From: an uncultured Ulvibacter sp.
Lineage (GTDB): Bacteria; Bacteroidota; Bacteroidia; Flavobacteriales; Flavobacteriaceae
Length of the DNA: 32,265 nt
Assembly (NCBI GenBank): GCA_938041335.1
Contig: CALIAF010000019.1
Location: forward strand, 1 to 32,265
Direction of reading: 5' to 3'
A model generated the notes under the pieces. It saw only the letters and a program-made list of their open reading frames with translations, searched no databases and was not told the origin of the DNA. How positions within the stretch are numbered: the stretch's first letter is position 1; every line of letters begins with the position of its first letter. Positions 16,801 through 24,501 of the stretch are shown piece after piece. The translations under genes were made by a program, and so were the position numbers.

Positions 16801-19091
16801 CAGTATACGGAGATGGTTTTAAAGGAGTACTAGATGCTCAATTTAAAACTATGAAAGCAGGTGTAAGAGCTGTTGCTGAATTTGGTACGGTAACCGACTT
16901 TAATTATTGGAGAGTTCAAGCAGGGCTTGATTTACCCACTCCTATTGTATTGGCCCCGGGTGTTTCTTTTTACGGTTTTGGAGGAGGAGCGTTTTATAAT
17001 ATGAAAGCAACTCCAAACACAAAAAAAGATGCTTTGTGGGCTGATAAATACACCTTTAAACCTAAGAAAAATTTAGCAGGCCTAAATCTAATGGCAACGC
17101 TAGGTGGGCCAAAAATAGAAAGCTATAATGCAGATGTAGAAATTAGTGCAGCAATAGGAACAGGCGCTAACGCAGGATTAAAAAAAATAGACATTAGCGG
17201 AAATCTTTGGGTAGGGGCTAAGATTGAAGAACGAGCTAAAGCTCCTATAAAGGGTGGGCTTAAAGTAGAATTTGATTTTGTGAATAATATTTTTGACTTA
17301 AAAGCAGATGCAAATGTTAACATGCAAGCAATTACTGCGAATAATTTTGGTATGCAGATTTATGCTGAAGGTGAAACAAATAAATGGTTTTTTAAATTAG
17401 GCGATCCAACAAAACCTAATACTATAAATGTAAAATTACTTGGTTTAGGTGTGGATGTTCAATCTTATTTTATGTTTGGTAATGACATTCCTGTACCTAA
17501 AGGGTTTACACCAAGATTCGAAAATGGGTATAAGGCCGCTTTAGGAAAAGTTCCAGGTTTTGGGCCTACAACTGAAGCAACATCTAAAGGTAGTTATGCA
17601 GATAGTGGCGCTGGTATTGCATTGGGTATTGGTTTTAACTTTAAAGCTGGGGGGTATTTTGATCTACCTAGGGATTATGCTGTAGGTGTTCGTGGTACAG
17701 CGGGGGCAGAGCTAAACCTCAGTTTGCTAGAATATACATATCTCAAAAATAAAGGCTTAGGATATAATGGATGGCAAGTAGGTGGTTCTCTTGGTTTTTA
17801 TGCAAGTGTAGCTGCTGGTGTATATGAAAAGAACGGAGAAAAATATAATGCAATATTTGAAATAGCAGATTTTGCGGGTGGTGGTTACATTATGGGTAGG
17901 TTTCCTAACCCTGTATGGGCTAAAGGTGAAATAGCAGGGCGCGTTAAAGCATTGTGTTTGTTTGGTGGTTGCATAATTAATTCATCAGTAAGTGTTGGCT
18001 TTGAGCATGGAAAATTAGAACCTCGAGGAGCACCAAATGTTAAGGTTGTTAAAGCAGAGGTAAATGAATTGTCTGTAGAATCTAGAGATCGTGTTCTTGA
18101 AAATATAGATAAGCATATTGTAAAATATATACACCCAGAAACACCTTTTTCATTTTTACCCAGTAGTCCAATTGCTGTTAAATATCATACAGCTCCCAAT
18201 GAGATTTTTGAATTGCCAGACCTTAATAAATTACGACTTTTTTATTTTGATACAACCGTAACTCTTGAGGAAATTAACCCGATGACCTGTCAGCCAGAAG
18301 TTCTTCAGCTAAATAGAACAACCAATGATATTGGAGAGAAACTCTATGTAGCGGAATCAAAACTAAATTGGCCAGGAAAAGGAATTGCGATTTCGGAACA
18401 AATAGCAAACACTAATTTGCCAGCATCTATGAGCTTCGGCAATGGCAATTCATCAAACGCAATTAAAAATAACTTAGCACCTCAAACAAATTATAGACTT
18501 GTAATACATGCCGTTTTAAAAGAGAAAATTGGAGTTGAGTGGAAGGCTGTCGAATTAGATGAAAAACCAATTGAAGAAACTGTAGAATTTAAATTTAGAA
18601 CAGGAGGAATCATAATTCCAAATGAGCTAGCAGCGGCTGATGCCTTATTTACCAAAATGCCAATTTTAGATTATTATAATATGTCTGATGAAGAACGATA
18701 TACTTTAAATGGAGGTCTTAGTAATATTGGTAAGCAAAACTTAACGGATAAAGATTTTCTTTTCATTAGTGAAGATGGAGAATGTGAATGCAATAGATGG
18801 AAGGCCGATGATAAACTAGTGTACTTTTCTGATTTAAGAGAAGGACGTAATAGTATAGAAGCTCTAACAGCGATTTATGGCCCTATTAAATCCTATCGAG
18901 ATTACCCAGAAGTAAGGTCAACTTCCGATGCGATATCACGTCTAGGAAATCAAACCATCACTAAAGACTTGAAAAAAGACATAAATCAAAATAGAGCAAC
19001 GAAAATAGACCCCGATGATTATGCGCCGAATACATTTAATTATAGCCTTGTTAATACTGCTAAAAACGGAAGTTTTGGCGTTTTAAAATAA
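13845..19091 (+). CDS. Very large secreted beta-rich protein of unknown function (1748 aa)
   Basis: A signal peptide (MKNKILSTILFIIVAISAGQ, ending AQ) precedes an N-terminal region (about 22-290) of two Ig/FN3-like domains, the second starting PPKIVFPHANTEISNETG. Residues about 290-345 are a low-complexity Glu/Pro/Thr/Val linker (IEEEIAEPEDVVVEAETQEP and on). Residues about 350-1050 are long repetitive beta strands, and 1050-1400 are Gly/Ala-rich strands (VSFYGFGGGAFYNM, GIALGIGFNFKAGGYFDL, GGSLGFYASVAAGVY) that could form a barrel or beta-solenoid. After about 1410 the sequence is more globular. No catalytic motif was recognised. It sits between the beta-barrel and the FN3 gene (37 bases downstream). 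The extended beta architecture suggests a structural surface component; the function is open. Confidence 0.7.
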   Translation: MKNKILSTILFIIVAISAGQAQEVNVNLRVSPPFDLGLDGLTNQLLATVSNTNFEEELTDVNFRLELYGPKGLRISSLRVFNDDLDLAPGEVRSFIGGDWEGLYGATDLLILPPGEKQRIIDTQTFRDGSYKICLTAYSTSTGQQLSGGVPSDCDDFTVEVPDPPKIVFPHANTEISNETGALQVNWFQAFLKSSPSYTLEIIDASDFPHSAFAVEETFERAETVFLEEDISAFSFTVEDVDWEEGHEYEIRVTASLGRNEGVLYEYKLHSRPVRISFEGNAVVADAFVPDTKEDKELPEIEEEIAEPEDVVVEAETQEPTETTEPPNTEEPAPSVVVVAPASDVPGTVAVNDTIRVGTNGEFELILTELTGTKSAYDGKGTVFIDWLQARVNVSFKKITIAEDKRILTGKVIADLNENPPTYPTDWGLEVITNNSWTNNMAGDVIDWAEGVSGQEVPYKNLNEFATPLSMPFGLNFDAENKLVLTEMFFDKDKSQFNIIAAKSTSLDWGEPQTVGFIAKEVKFHPASIEPTPKRLELVANVSIENTDLNTSYTFIAPVDARAGCYIEWGENGFSKFGLELESELSRAWLVPLKDDNPDRVKVTLTAEGAGWDDLLFTGNLEPSIIVGSGGIEIAATNISYDMSDVLNPTGITFPTNYQGETSAEFRGFYAKNAKLKLPEAWETSSNGALEIDVTNMIVDNMGVTMNADATNVADFSTTSVVDMAASVDKVHVEIIANSLTEATIEGKVALPISDVTEIKDDSKIDYSASLHIVSNNQKDKSNFQLKLNPTENQEIDFDLINSKFKIDNTSNIVAYVGEDKKTFDADLSGSVDIGEIEVGPLSLNSYGMKVEHLNFGYDSSPNGGFTFNKSKKMTWSKSSPQKYLATESSDKGFSLSFLSIDYEDKTKEAGEVMRGALLIETQVVLSDNIGGAGTIAITSAIKKDNNSLVKFKPVYVKTALDSLAVNAELSAVDIVGHVKIRDGDPVYGDGFKGVLDAQFKTMKAGVRAVAEFGTVTDFNYWRVQAGLDLPTPIVLAPGVSFYGFGGGAFYNMKATPNTKKDALWADKYTFKPKKNLAGLNLMATLGGPKIESYNADVEISAAIGTGANAGLKKIDISGNLWVGAKIEERAKAPIKGGLKVEFDFVNNIFDLKADANVNMQAITANNFGMQIYAEGETNKWFFKLGDPTKPNTINVKLLGLGVDVQSYFMFGNDIPVPKGFTPRFENGYKAALGKVPGFGPTTEATSKGSYADSGAGIALGIGFNFKAGGYFDLPRDYAVGVRGTAGAELNLSLLEYTYLKNKGLGYNGWQVGGSLGFYASVAAGVYEKNGEKYNAIFEIADFAGGGYIMGRFPNPVWAKGEIAGRVKALCLFGGCIINSSVSVGFEHGKLEPRGAPNVKVVKAEVNELSVESRDRVLENIDKHIVKYIHPETPFSFLPSSPIAVKYHTAPNEIFELPDLNKLRLFYFDTTVTLEEINPMTCQPEVLQLNRTTNDIGEKLYVAESKLNWPGKGIAISEQIANTNLPASMSFGNGNSSNAIKNNLAPQTNYRLVIHAVLKEKIGVEWKAVELDEKPIEETVEFKFRTGGIIIPNELAAADALFTKMPILDYYNMSDEERYTLNGGLSNIGKQNLTDKDFLFISEDGECECNRWKADDKLVYFSDLREGRNSIEALTAIYGPIKSYRDYPEVRSTSDAISRLGNQTITKDLKKDINQNRATKIDPDDYAPNTFNYSLVNTAKNGSFGVLK

Positions 19092-19128
19092 TATTTCTAA
19101 GTGTAGAATAACAAAAACACTCTTTATC

Positions 19129-21222
19129 ATGAAAAAACAAATAATCAGTTTAGTAATTGCATTTCTAGCGATGTACAGTAGTGCCTATGGGCAACAAGAT
19201 GCCGGCGACCCTACATCGAACATTAGTGTTGTAGCGCAGTATAAGGCAGAAGACAATAGCGTTGAGCTACGCTTTTTTGCAGATAAAAAATCGGTTTTAG
19301 AAAACGGAATGCAATATGGGTATACTATAGAACGAGCAGAAATCAATTCAATAATCTCCAAACAAGAAGATGTAAAGTATCAACAAATAGCAACTGTAAA
19401 ACCTTTTACCGATGCACAATGGGAAGAAGCAAAGCAAACCACAGATGACAAATTAAAAAAGCAACTTGAAGTGGCGCATTCTTTTTATAAGGAAGGTATT
19501 ACTACTTTAAAAACGACAACCTCGCCAATAGACTTAAAGACATTGATTGATAAAAAAAATGCAGAAGATTTTCAATTCGCACTATTATTGATGTCCGCTA
19601 TTCAAAACCCAAAAATTGCATTAGCCTTGGGTTTAGCCTATGATGATAAAACAGCCAAACCGAATATAAAATATGTGTATAAAGCGTCTTTAACAAATTA
19701 TAAAGGCCCTTATGCAATTGTAGATGTGCCCTACCTTATTACAACAAATGAGCAATCAGAATTTGCGCAACGAGCTATTGAAGTTAATGTAGGAGATACC
19801 GAATTAGGCTTTTCTTGGGAAGAAAACGATATGGTTTCAGGGGTTATGGTAGAGCGAAAAAATGAAGTTACCGGTAAATACGAAGCTTTAAATGATAAAC
19901 CAAAATACAGCTTGTCTGAAAACTCCCTTAGAAATGGATTTGGAGATTCAGGTCTAGAGAATTATAAATTATATCAATATCGATTTTACGGCTTCAATGG
20001 CTTTGGTGAAAAAATACTATTTGGCGAAGTAAAAGCAATGCCTAAAGATTTAACGCCTCCTAAGAAGCCATTAATGCAATCAGCAGAACATACCAAACCA
20101 GATGAGGTAACCATAACGTGGACTATGCCAACACCTGATGCTGACTTAAAAGGGTTTACCGTAAAGCACAGTACCGAAGTAGATGGCGAGTTTAAAGAAT
20201 TACATGAGCAATTATTAGATAAATCTGCACGCACTTATTCTGACACATCTTTTATTAGAGGTGGTAAAAATTACTATGCCGTGCAAGCTATTGATACCGC
20301 TGGTAACAAAAGTGTTTCGTTCTCTGCTTATGTAACTTTAATGGATACTATTGCTCCAAACACACCTAAATTTCTTTCTAGTAAAATTGATTCTTTAGGT
20401 GTTGTAACCTTAAAGTTAGAACCAAACAAAGAGAAAGATTTAATGGGTTACAGACTTTTTATGGCCAATAGTCCTGACCATGAATTTTCGGCTATTCAAG
20501 AAGGTTTTGATAGTGATATTGACAATACAAAATCCGTTAAACATATGTTTAATGACACCATTACTTTAAAATCTTTAAGCCCTTATGTGTATTATAAAGC
20601 TAAAGCCTTAGACCATCATCACAATCAATCTAATTTTTCAGAAATATTAAAGGTTAAAAGAATTGATACCATACCACCAACGACACCAGTCTTTAAAAAC
20701 GCAATAGTAGGGGAGACCTCCATTGAATTACATTTTGAATTAAGTGAAAGTAGTGATGTTAAAACCCAAATTTTATATCGAAAAACTGATTTGAACGGGC
20801 TCTGGGAAATCGTTTCAGAGCTAGAAGAAAACCAAACTGTTTATACAGATAAAGAGTTAAAGAAAAAGACAAAATATTTTTACTCATTAAGAGCTATGGA
20901 TGAAAGTAACTTGTTTTCTGACTATTCAATGTCAATTAGTGGTACCCCTTATGATAACGGTAAAAGAGAAACCGTTCAGAATTTTAGTATTCGTAAGAAT
21001 GATAATCAATACCTGTTGTCATGGAACTATAGGGTAACCAAAGACACTTATTTTATAATTTTCAAATCTAATACTGATGGAAAATTAGTGCAATATAAGC
21101 GTACCGAAAAATTAAATTTCACCGAAAAAGAGACTAAGACGAAACAGAGTTATGCTATTCGGGCATATACGAAAGATGGTGGTTCTTCTAAAATGAGTAC
21201 CATAATTTCAGCTTCTTTATAA
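19129..21222 (+). CDS. Secreted protein with about four fibronectin type III-like domains
   Basis: The 697-aa protein has a signal peptide (MKKQIISLVIAFLAMYSSAY, ending GQ). Residues 22-200 form a less typical domain starting VVAQYKAEDNSVELRFFADK and containing a charged helical insert. FN3-like modules then follow at about 215-305, 308-400, 405-510 and 512-605, with a last one to 697. Hallmarks are the TPPKKPL, IAPNTPKF and IPPTTPVF boundaries, the W-x-x-P near EVTITWTMPTPDADLKGF, and the YYAVQAIDTAGNKS and FYSLRAMDESN strands. It ends the four-gene run started at 8658. FN3 modules mediate protein-protein or carbohydrate contacts in secreted bacterial proteins, so I infer a binding or bridging part of the same structure. 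No T9SS C-terminal domain was evident. Confidence 0.8.
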   Translation: MKKQIISLVIAFLAMYSSAYGQQDAGDPTSNISVVAQYKAEDNSVELRFFADKKSVLENGMQYGYTIERAEINSIISKQEDVKYQQIATVKPFTDAQWEEAKQTTDDKLKKQLEVAHSFYKEGITTLKTTTSPIDLKTLIDKKNAEDFQFALLLMSAIQNPKIALALGLAYDDKTAKPNIKYVYKASLTNYKGPYAIVDVPYLITTNEQSEFAQRAIEVNVGDTELGFSWEENDMVSGVMVERKNEVTGKYEALNDKPKYSLSENSLRNGFGDSGLENYKLYQYRFYGFNGFGEKILFGEVKAMPKDLTPPKKPLMQSAEHTKPDEVTITWTMPTPDADLKGFTVKHSTEVDGEFKELHEQLLDKSARTYSDTSFIRGGKNYYAVQAIDTAGNKSVSFSAYVTLMDTIAPNTPKFLSSKIDSLGVVTLKLEPNKEKDLMGYRLFMANSPDHEFSAIQEGFDSDIDNTKSVKHMFNDTITLKSLSPYVYYKAKALDHHHNQSNFSEILKVKRIDTIPPTTPVFKNAIVGETSIELHFELSESSDVKTQILYRKTDLNGLWEIVSELEENQTVYTDKELKKKTKYFYSLRAMDESNLFSDYSMSISGTPYDNGKRETVQNFSIRKNDNQYLLSWNYRVTKDTYFIIFKSNTDGKLVQYKRTEKLNFTEKETKTKQSYAIRAYTKDGGSSKMSTIISASL

Positions 21223-21283
21223 AAGAACAAATCTAATAACAAACGGGACTTTTTAAATTTTATAAAAAATCTATTTAAGCATT

Positions 21284-21805
21284 ATGACATATTTTAAAAC
21301 ACTTTTTTTAGTAGGTAGTTTATTGTTTTTTTTTTCCTGTAAGGATGATAAATCTGTAAGCTCAAATTCAAATTCAAATTCAAATTCAAATTCAAATACT
21401 GAAGATTCTTTTTTAACGGTAAACATAGATGGAGTTACTACTTCATTTAGTGATAAAGTAAATATCGGTAGTTCACCAGAACTTTCCCATGTCGTTAATG
21501 GCTATGCATCTGACAAAAGGCGTATTACATTAGGTTTAAATCTAGATAACAAAGAAACAGGAACGTTTGATTTACAGGATGATATCGTTCTTGTGTTCCA
21601 TTCTCATATTATTTACATGGAAAAACGAATGAGATACCTTTGGCATGCTAAAAAGGCTGTTGAAGGTTCTGCAGGAACTATTACAATAACTAAAAACACA
21701 GCGACTTATATTGAAGGAGAATTCTCTTTTGATGGTGTTGGAGGCGTTAAAATTGACAGGAGTGTGAAGAAATTTACAAATGGGAGTTTTAGAGTTAAAA
21801 AATAA
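21284..21805 (+). CDS. Small lipoprotein with Ser-Asn repeat linker
   Basis: The 173-aa protein has a lipoprotein signal (MTYFKTLFLVGSLLFFFSCK, anchor Cys19). A flexible linker (SVSS then SN repeats) is encoded by six copies of a hexanucleotide. The rest is a compact beta domain (SFLTVNIDGVTTSFSDKV, RRITLGLNLDNKETGTFDL, GTITITKNTATYIEGEFSFD) that resembles the DUF6252-type lipoproteins common in flavobacteria; that name is from memory and uncertain. It starts 61 bases after the FN3 gene with no clear terminator between them, so it may be the last gene of the large operon. A terminator follows at 21926. Confidence 0.75.
   Translation: MTYFKTLFLVGSLLFFFSCKDDKSVSSNSNSNSNSNSNTEDSFLTVNIDGVTTSFSDKVNIGSSPELSHVVNGYASDKRRITLGLNLDNKETGTFDLQDDIVLVFHSHIIYMEKRMRYLWHAKKAVEGSAGTITITKNTATYIEGEFSFDGVGGVKIDRSVKKFTNGSFRVKK
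21362..21397 (+). repeat. Six tandem copies of the hexanucleotide TCAAAT
   Basis: Six perfect copies run from 21362 to 21397 inside the lipoprotein gene and encode alternating Ser and Asn. Copy changes would keep the frame and only alter the length of the linker behind the lipid anchor. Confidence 0.9.
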
Positions 21806-21925
21806 CGTCTTCTACTATAAACTCCATTTTCTATTTTCAACCGACTACATTCTAACTTAAAGTCAAGTCATATAATACCTTAAACTTATCTTTTTAAGGT
21901 TACACATTACAGCTATCAAAAAAAT

Positions 21926-21973
21926 AACCTCACGCTAAGGCACATATTTAAAGTCCTTTTTAGTGAGGTTTTT
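21926..21973 (+). terminator. Rho-independent terminator after the Ser-Asn lipoprotein gene
   Basis: AACCTCAC (21926-21933) pairs perfectly with GTGAGGTT (21963-21970). AAGG/CCTT pairing inside lengthens the stem after a bulge, and T residues run to 21973. The 304-base gap 21806-22109 otherwise holds only promoter site 6. Confidence 0.7.
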
Positions 21974-22048
21974 GGTTGCATTAGTTGCCAAACTGTTTCT
22001 CTAAATCAGGAACAATTTGAACTTCAGTAAAATAAAATTCAGTAAAAC

Positions 22049-22080
22049 TGTTAACATATTAAATGTGGCAAAGACTAAAG
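22049..22080 (+). promoter_or_regulatory. Putative ECF sigma promoter, site 6 (TGTTAACAT-16-ACTAAAG)
   Basis: TGTTAACAT at 22049-22057, 16 bases ending GGCAAAG, ACTAAAG at 22074-22080. The ATG at 22110 lies 29 bases further. The site would drive the lipoprotein genes from 22110 to 25133. Confidence 0.78.
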
Positions 22081-22109
22081 ATTGGAACTTAATAAGAAAA
22101 TCAAAAATT

Positions 22110-22433
22110 ATGAAAATTATCAAAAATATTTTAGGATGTTCAATACTCTTTTTTGCCCTTACTAGCTGCAGCAAAGATAGTCCTATCAATTGCTTTGGTG
22201 GATCTTGGGCACAAGAATTATCATCAGAATTAACCGATTGGACAACTGCTGCACAAGCATACAGCGAAAACCCCACGACCGAAAATTGCAACAGTTATAA
22301 GAGTTCGATTAGTAGTTATATAAGTGCAATCGATAAACTTACAGATTGTATACCCACTGTTAGTCAACAAGATTTTAATATGGCTGTAGATGAGGCTAAA
22401 GAAGAACTTAATGAAATAGATTGTCAGCAATAA
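22110..22433 (+). CDS. Small lipoprotein, cysteine-containing helical domain
   Basis: The frame is open from 22017, but the start at 22110 is far more likely: it gives a normal lipoprotein signal (MKIIKNILGCSILFFALTSC, anchor Cys20) and lies downstream of promoter site 6, which the longer form would swallow. The 107-aa precursor yields a mature domain of about 87 residues, mostly helical (WAQELSSELTDWTTAAQAYS, SYISAIDKLTDCI, FNMAVDEAKEELNEIDCQQ). It has four further cysteines (in INCFG, ENCNS, TDCIP, IDCQQ) that could form two disulfides. I know no family name. It is the first gene of the lipoprotein group and lies 19 bases before the next one. Confidence 0.75.
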   Translation: MKIIKNILGCSILFFALTSCSKDSPINCFGGSWAQELSSELTDWTTAAQAYSENPTTENCNSYKSSISSYISAIDKLTDCIPTVSQQDFNMAVDEAKEELNEIDCQQ

Positions 22434-22452
22434 TTTACAAAACAACTATAAA

Positions 22453-23259
22453 ATGAAAAGCTTGAAAACGAATCAAATAGTATTGATTTTAAGTGTTGCT
22501 CTAACCGTACTTTCGTGCAAGACGCAACAATTGCAAACTAAAACTTCAAACCCTAAAGTTGAAAACCAACTTAAAGGGGAGTTAGATTATGCCAAAGGAG
22601 GATTTGAATTGGTGCAATGGCAAAACGGTGGAGATGAAATTACTCTTGGTAGAATTAGTGAAACGGGTGAGATTCATTTCAGTTTACCACAATATGATAT
22701 TAAAGCGCTTGGTAAAAACCATATGCCCAATCATTTTGAAAGCGGATTTAATATGCTAAGATGTAAGGACAAAGGTGAGTTTGACATGGTTGGGAATCCT
22801 AAATTTAAAACGCCTTACGATGATGTTTACTCGCAGTTATATGCGCCTATGTACATTAAAAAATATGGTGTTCACATAGCTTATATCTCTCCAGCTTCCG
22901 ACGAAAAAGTGTTAATCAAAGAAAACTGGGACAAGATTATAGGTAGTAAGTACTATTGGATGTACATAGATAGAGCCCTTGATTATAAAGCTACCTGTAT
23001 AAGAGAGTCATTTAAAAGTACTGACCTTGAAATTGAGCGCAGTGCAGATATTCAATTGAGAAAAGGATGGAATTTTATAAAGAGCAATGTTGCTGAAGTT
23101 CAAAGCTATGGTGAGAATAATGACCTGCCCGAGACAAAAACGATACTATATTCACTTAGTTCTCCCGAATCTAAAGATGTGAAATGGTATTTGACGAGAG
23201 TAATGGGTGATGAAAAAATACTAGCTGCAAAAAAAGAATACGAATTACAAGGCCAATAA
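22453..23259 (+). CDS. Lipoprotein, paralogue of the N-terminal domain of the next gene
   Basis: The 268-aa protein has a lipoprotein signal (MKSLKTNQIVLILSVALTVL, anchor Cys22). It aligns nearly end to end with the first ~250 residues of the next protein: shared stretches are KTNQIVLI, PKVENQL-GELDY, FDIKAL/YDIKAL, YIKKYGV, ASDEK/VSDEK, KGWNFI and KWYL/KWII. This points to a tandem duplication. The domain has no family I recognise; it looks like a mixed alpha/beta fold with a YYWMYIDRALDYKATC core strand and helix. It is probably co-transcribed with the genes on either side (gaps of 19 and 39 bases). Confidence 0.75.
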   Translation: MKSLKTNQIVLILSVALTVLSCKTQQLQTKTSNPKVENQLKGELDYAKGGFELVQWQNGGDEITLGRISETGEIHFSLPQYDIKALGKNHMPNHFESGFNMLRCKDKGEFDMVGNPKFKTPYDDVYSQLYAPMYIKKYGVHIAYISPASDEKVLIKENWDKIIGSKYYWMYIDRALDYKATCIRESFKSTDLEIERSADIQLRKGWNFIKSNVAEVQSYGENNDLPETKTILYSLSSPESKDVKWYLTRVMGDEKILAAKKEYELQGQ

Positions 23260-23298
23260 CAATAGATATGGCAACAAAAACTAAATAAAAAACATAAA

Positions 23299-24501
23299 AT
23301 GAATTCTCTAAAAACGAACCAGATAGTACTGATTATTAGTATTTTAATGACCATGCTATCATGCAAATCACAAGAACTAAACTCCTTACCTAAAGTTGAA
23401 AACCAGCTGGTCGGAGAGCTGGATTATACTCAAGAAGCCTTAGACCTTGTTCAAAAACAGGCAGATGGAGAGGAAATTAGCTTAGGAAAAATCGATACTG
23501 ATGGTGCTATTCATTTCAATTTACCAGAGTTTGATATTAAGGCACTTTATGATAGCATTAACTTACAACACTATAATTTTCATCAGTTATTTAAAATAGA
23601 TAGTGATTGTAAAGACAGAGATGTATTTGCAGAAACACCTTTTGATGATGTATACGCAGAGAAACACGACCCTATATACATAAAAAAATATGGCGTAAAT
23701 ATCGCAGCATTGTATCCTGTGAGCGATGAAAAAATAGTATCTAGAAATAATAATCAAAGAACTATTTTACCTGAAGAAGCTACATATTTTTGGTTTTATA
23801 TAGATAGGTCCATATCGTTTAAAGAGGAGTGTACTAAAATATCAGCTCGTACTGGTAATATGTACGCTGAAATTAGAGCGAATATCAAGTTTGAAAAAGG
23901 ATGGAATTTTATAGAAGAAAATCTCGTGGAGGTTCCGAATGCAGATCAAGTTGATTCTCAAACCACTTCGGTGAGAACAATAGAATTTAAGAGAATTTCA
24001 CCAGCAAATAAAAAGGTAAAATGGATTATAAAACAATTCAAGGAGGATGAAGAAATACAAGCTTTGAAAAAATTATACAATTTAATACCCATATCTAAAG
24101 TCCAATTTGAAACATGGGCACCTAATAAACTAGGTGATTTAGCATTAACTACCAAAGAATATGGTAAGCCACCTAAAAGACGAAAAAACAAAAACAATAT
24201 TCATTTAATCTATGCTAACGAAAGTCAAAAAAAAGAAATAGACCTTTATGTGGTTGATTTTTCTAAAAATCCTGGTGATATAGAGATGATAGATTTTGCA
24301 TATGCAATGGAAAATGACGGTAAAGATGAAAACGATATCAAACCCTATGTAGCTCAGTATAGTGAGCGAGAAAAAGTCACAAAACTATTATACAAATTTG
24401 GTGATAGCATGTTTGTAGAGGCCTCAGCTACTAATATTAATGCTGAAGAGTTATGGGGTTATATTAAAAAATTAAACGTAAATAATTTACTTAAAATATG
24501 A
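23299..24501 (+). CDS. Lipoprotein combining the two domains of its neighbours
   Basis: The 400-aa protein has a lipoprotein signal (MNSLKTNQIVLIISILMTML, anchor Cys22). Residues about 25-250 are paralogous to the preceding 268-aa protein. Residues about 268-400 match the C-terminal half of the following 211-aa protein: FETWAPNKLGDLALTTKEYG against MKSWMPESIGSLERTKYDIG, then SMFVEASATNINAEELWGYI against RLFVEATGFAMEPEELWEYL. It therefore looks like a fusion of two domains that also occur separately on either side. Its stop overlaps the next start in ATGA (24498-24501), so translation of the two is probably coupled. No catalytic motif was seen. Confidence 0.78.
   Translation: MNSLKTNQIVLIISILMTMLSCKSQELNSLPKVENQLVGELDYTQEALDLVQKQADGEEISLGKIDTDGAIHFNLPEFDIKALYDSINLQHYNFHQLFKIDSDCKDRDVFAETPFDDVYAEKHDPIYIKKYGVNIAALYPVSDEKIVSRNNNQRTILPEEATYFWFYIDRSISFKEECTKISARTGNMYAEIRANIKFEKGWNFIEENLVEVPNADQVDSQTTSVRTIEFKRISPANKKVKWIIKQFKEDEEIQALKKLYNLIPISKVQFETWAPNKLGDLALTTKEYGKPPKRRKNKNNIHLIYANESQKKEIDLYVVDFSKNPGDIEMIDFAYAMENDGKDENDIKPYVAQYSEREKVTKLLYKFGDSMFVEASATNINAEELWGYIKKLNVNNLLKI

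Noticed and set aside
17315-17323. A seventh TGTTAACAT inside the 1748-aa gene
   Set aside because: The sequence 16 bases downstream is AATAATT, not ACTAA, and it lies deep in coding sequence with no gene start behind it. It is treated as a chance copy.
8658-21222. Contractile injection system or T6SS-like cluster
   Set aside because: No sheath, tube, baseplate or AAA+ ATPase gene is visible; the proteins are signal-peptide-bearing surface types.
21362-21397. Phase-variable on/off switch at the TCAAAT array
   Set aside because: The unit is 6 bases, so copy changes keep the reading frame.
22017-22109. Longer N-terminus for the small lipoprotein at 22110
   Set aside because: It would bury the lipoprotein signal and lie across promoter site 6; the ATG at 22110 explains both.
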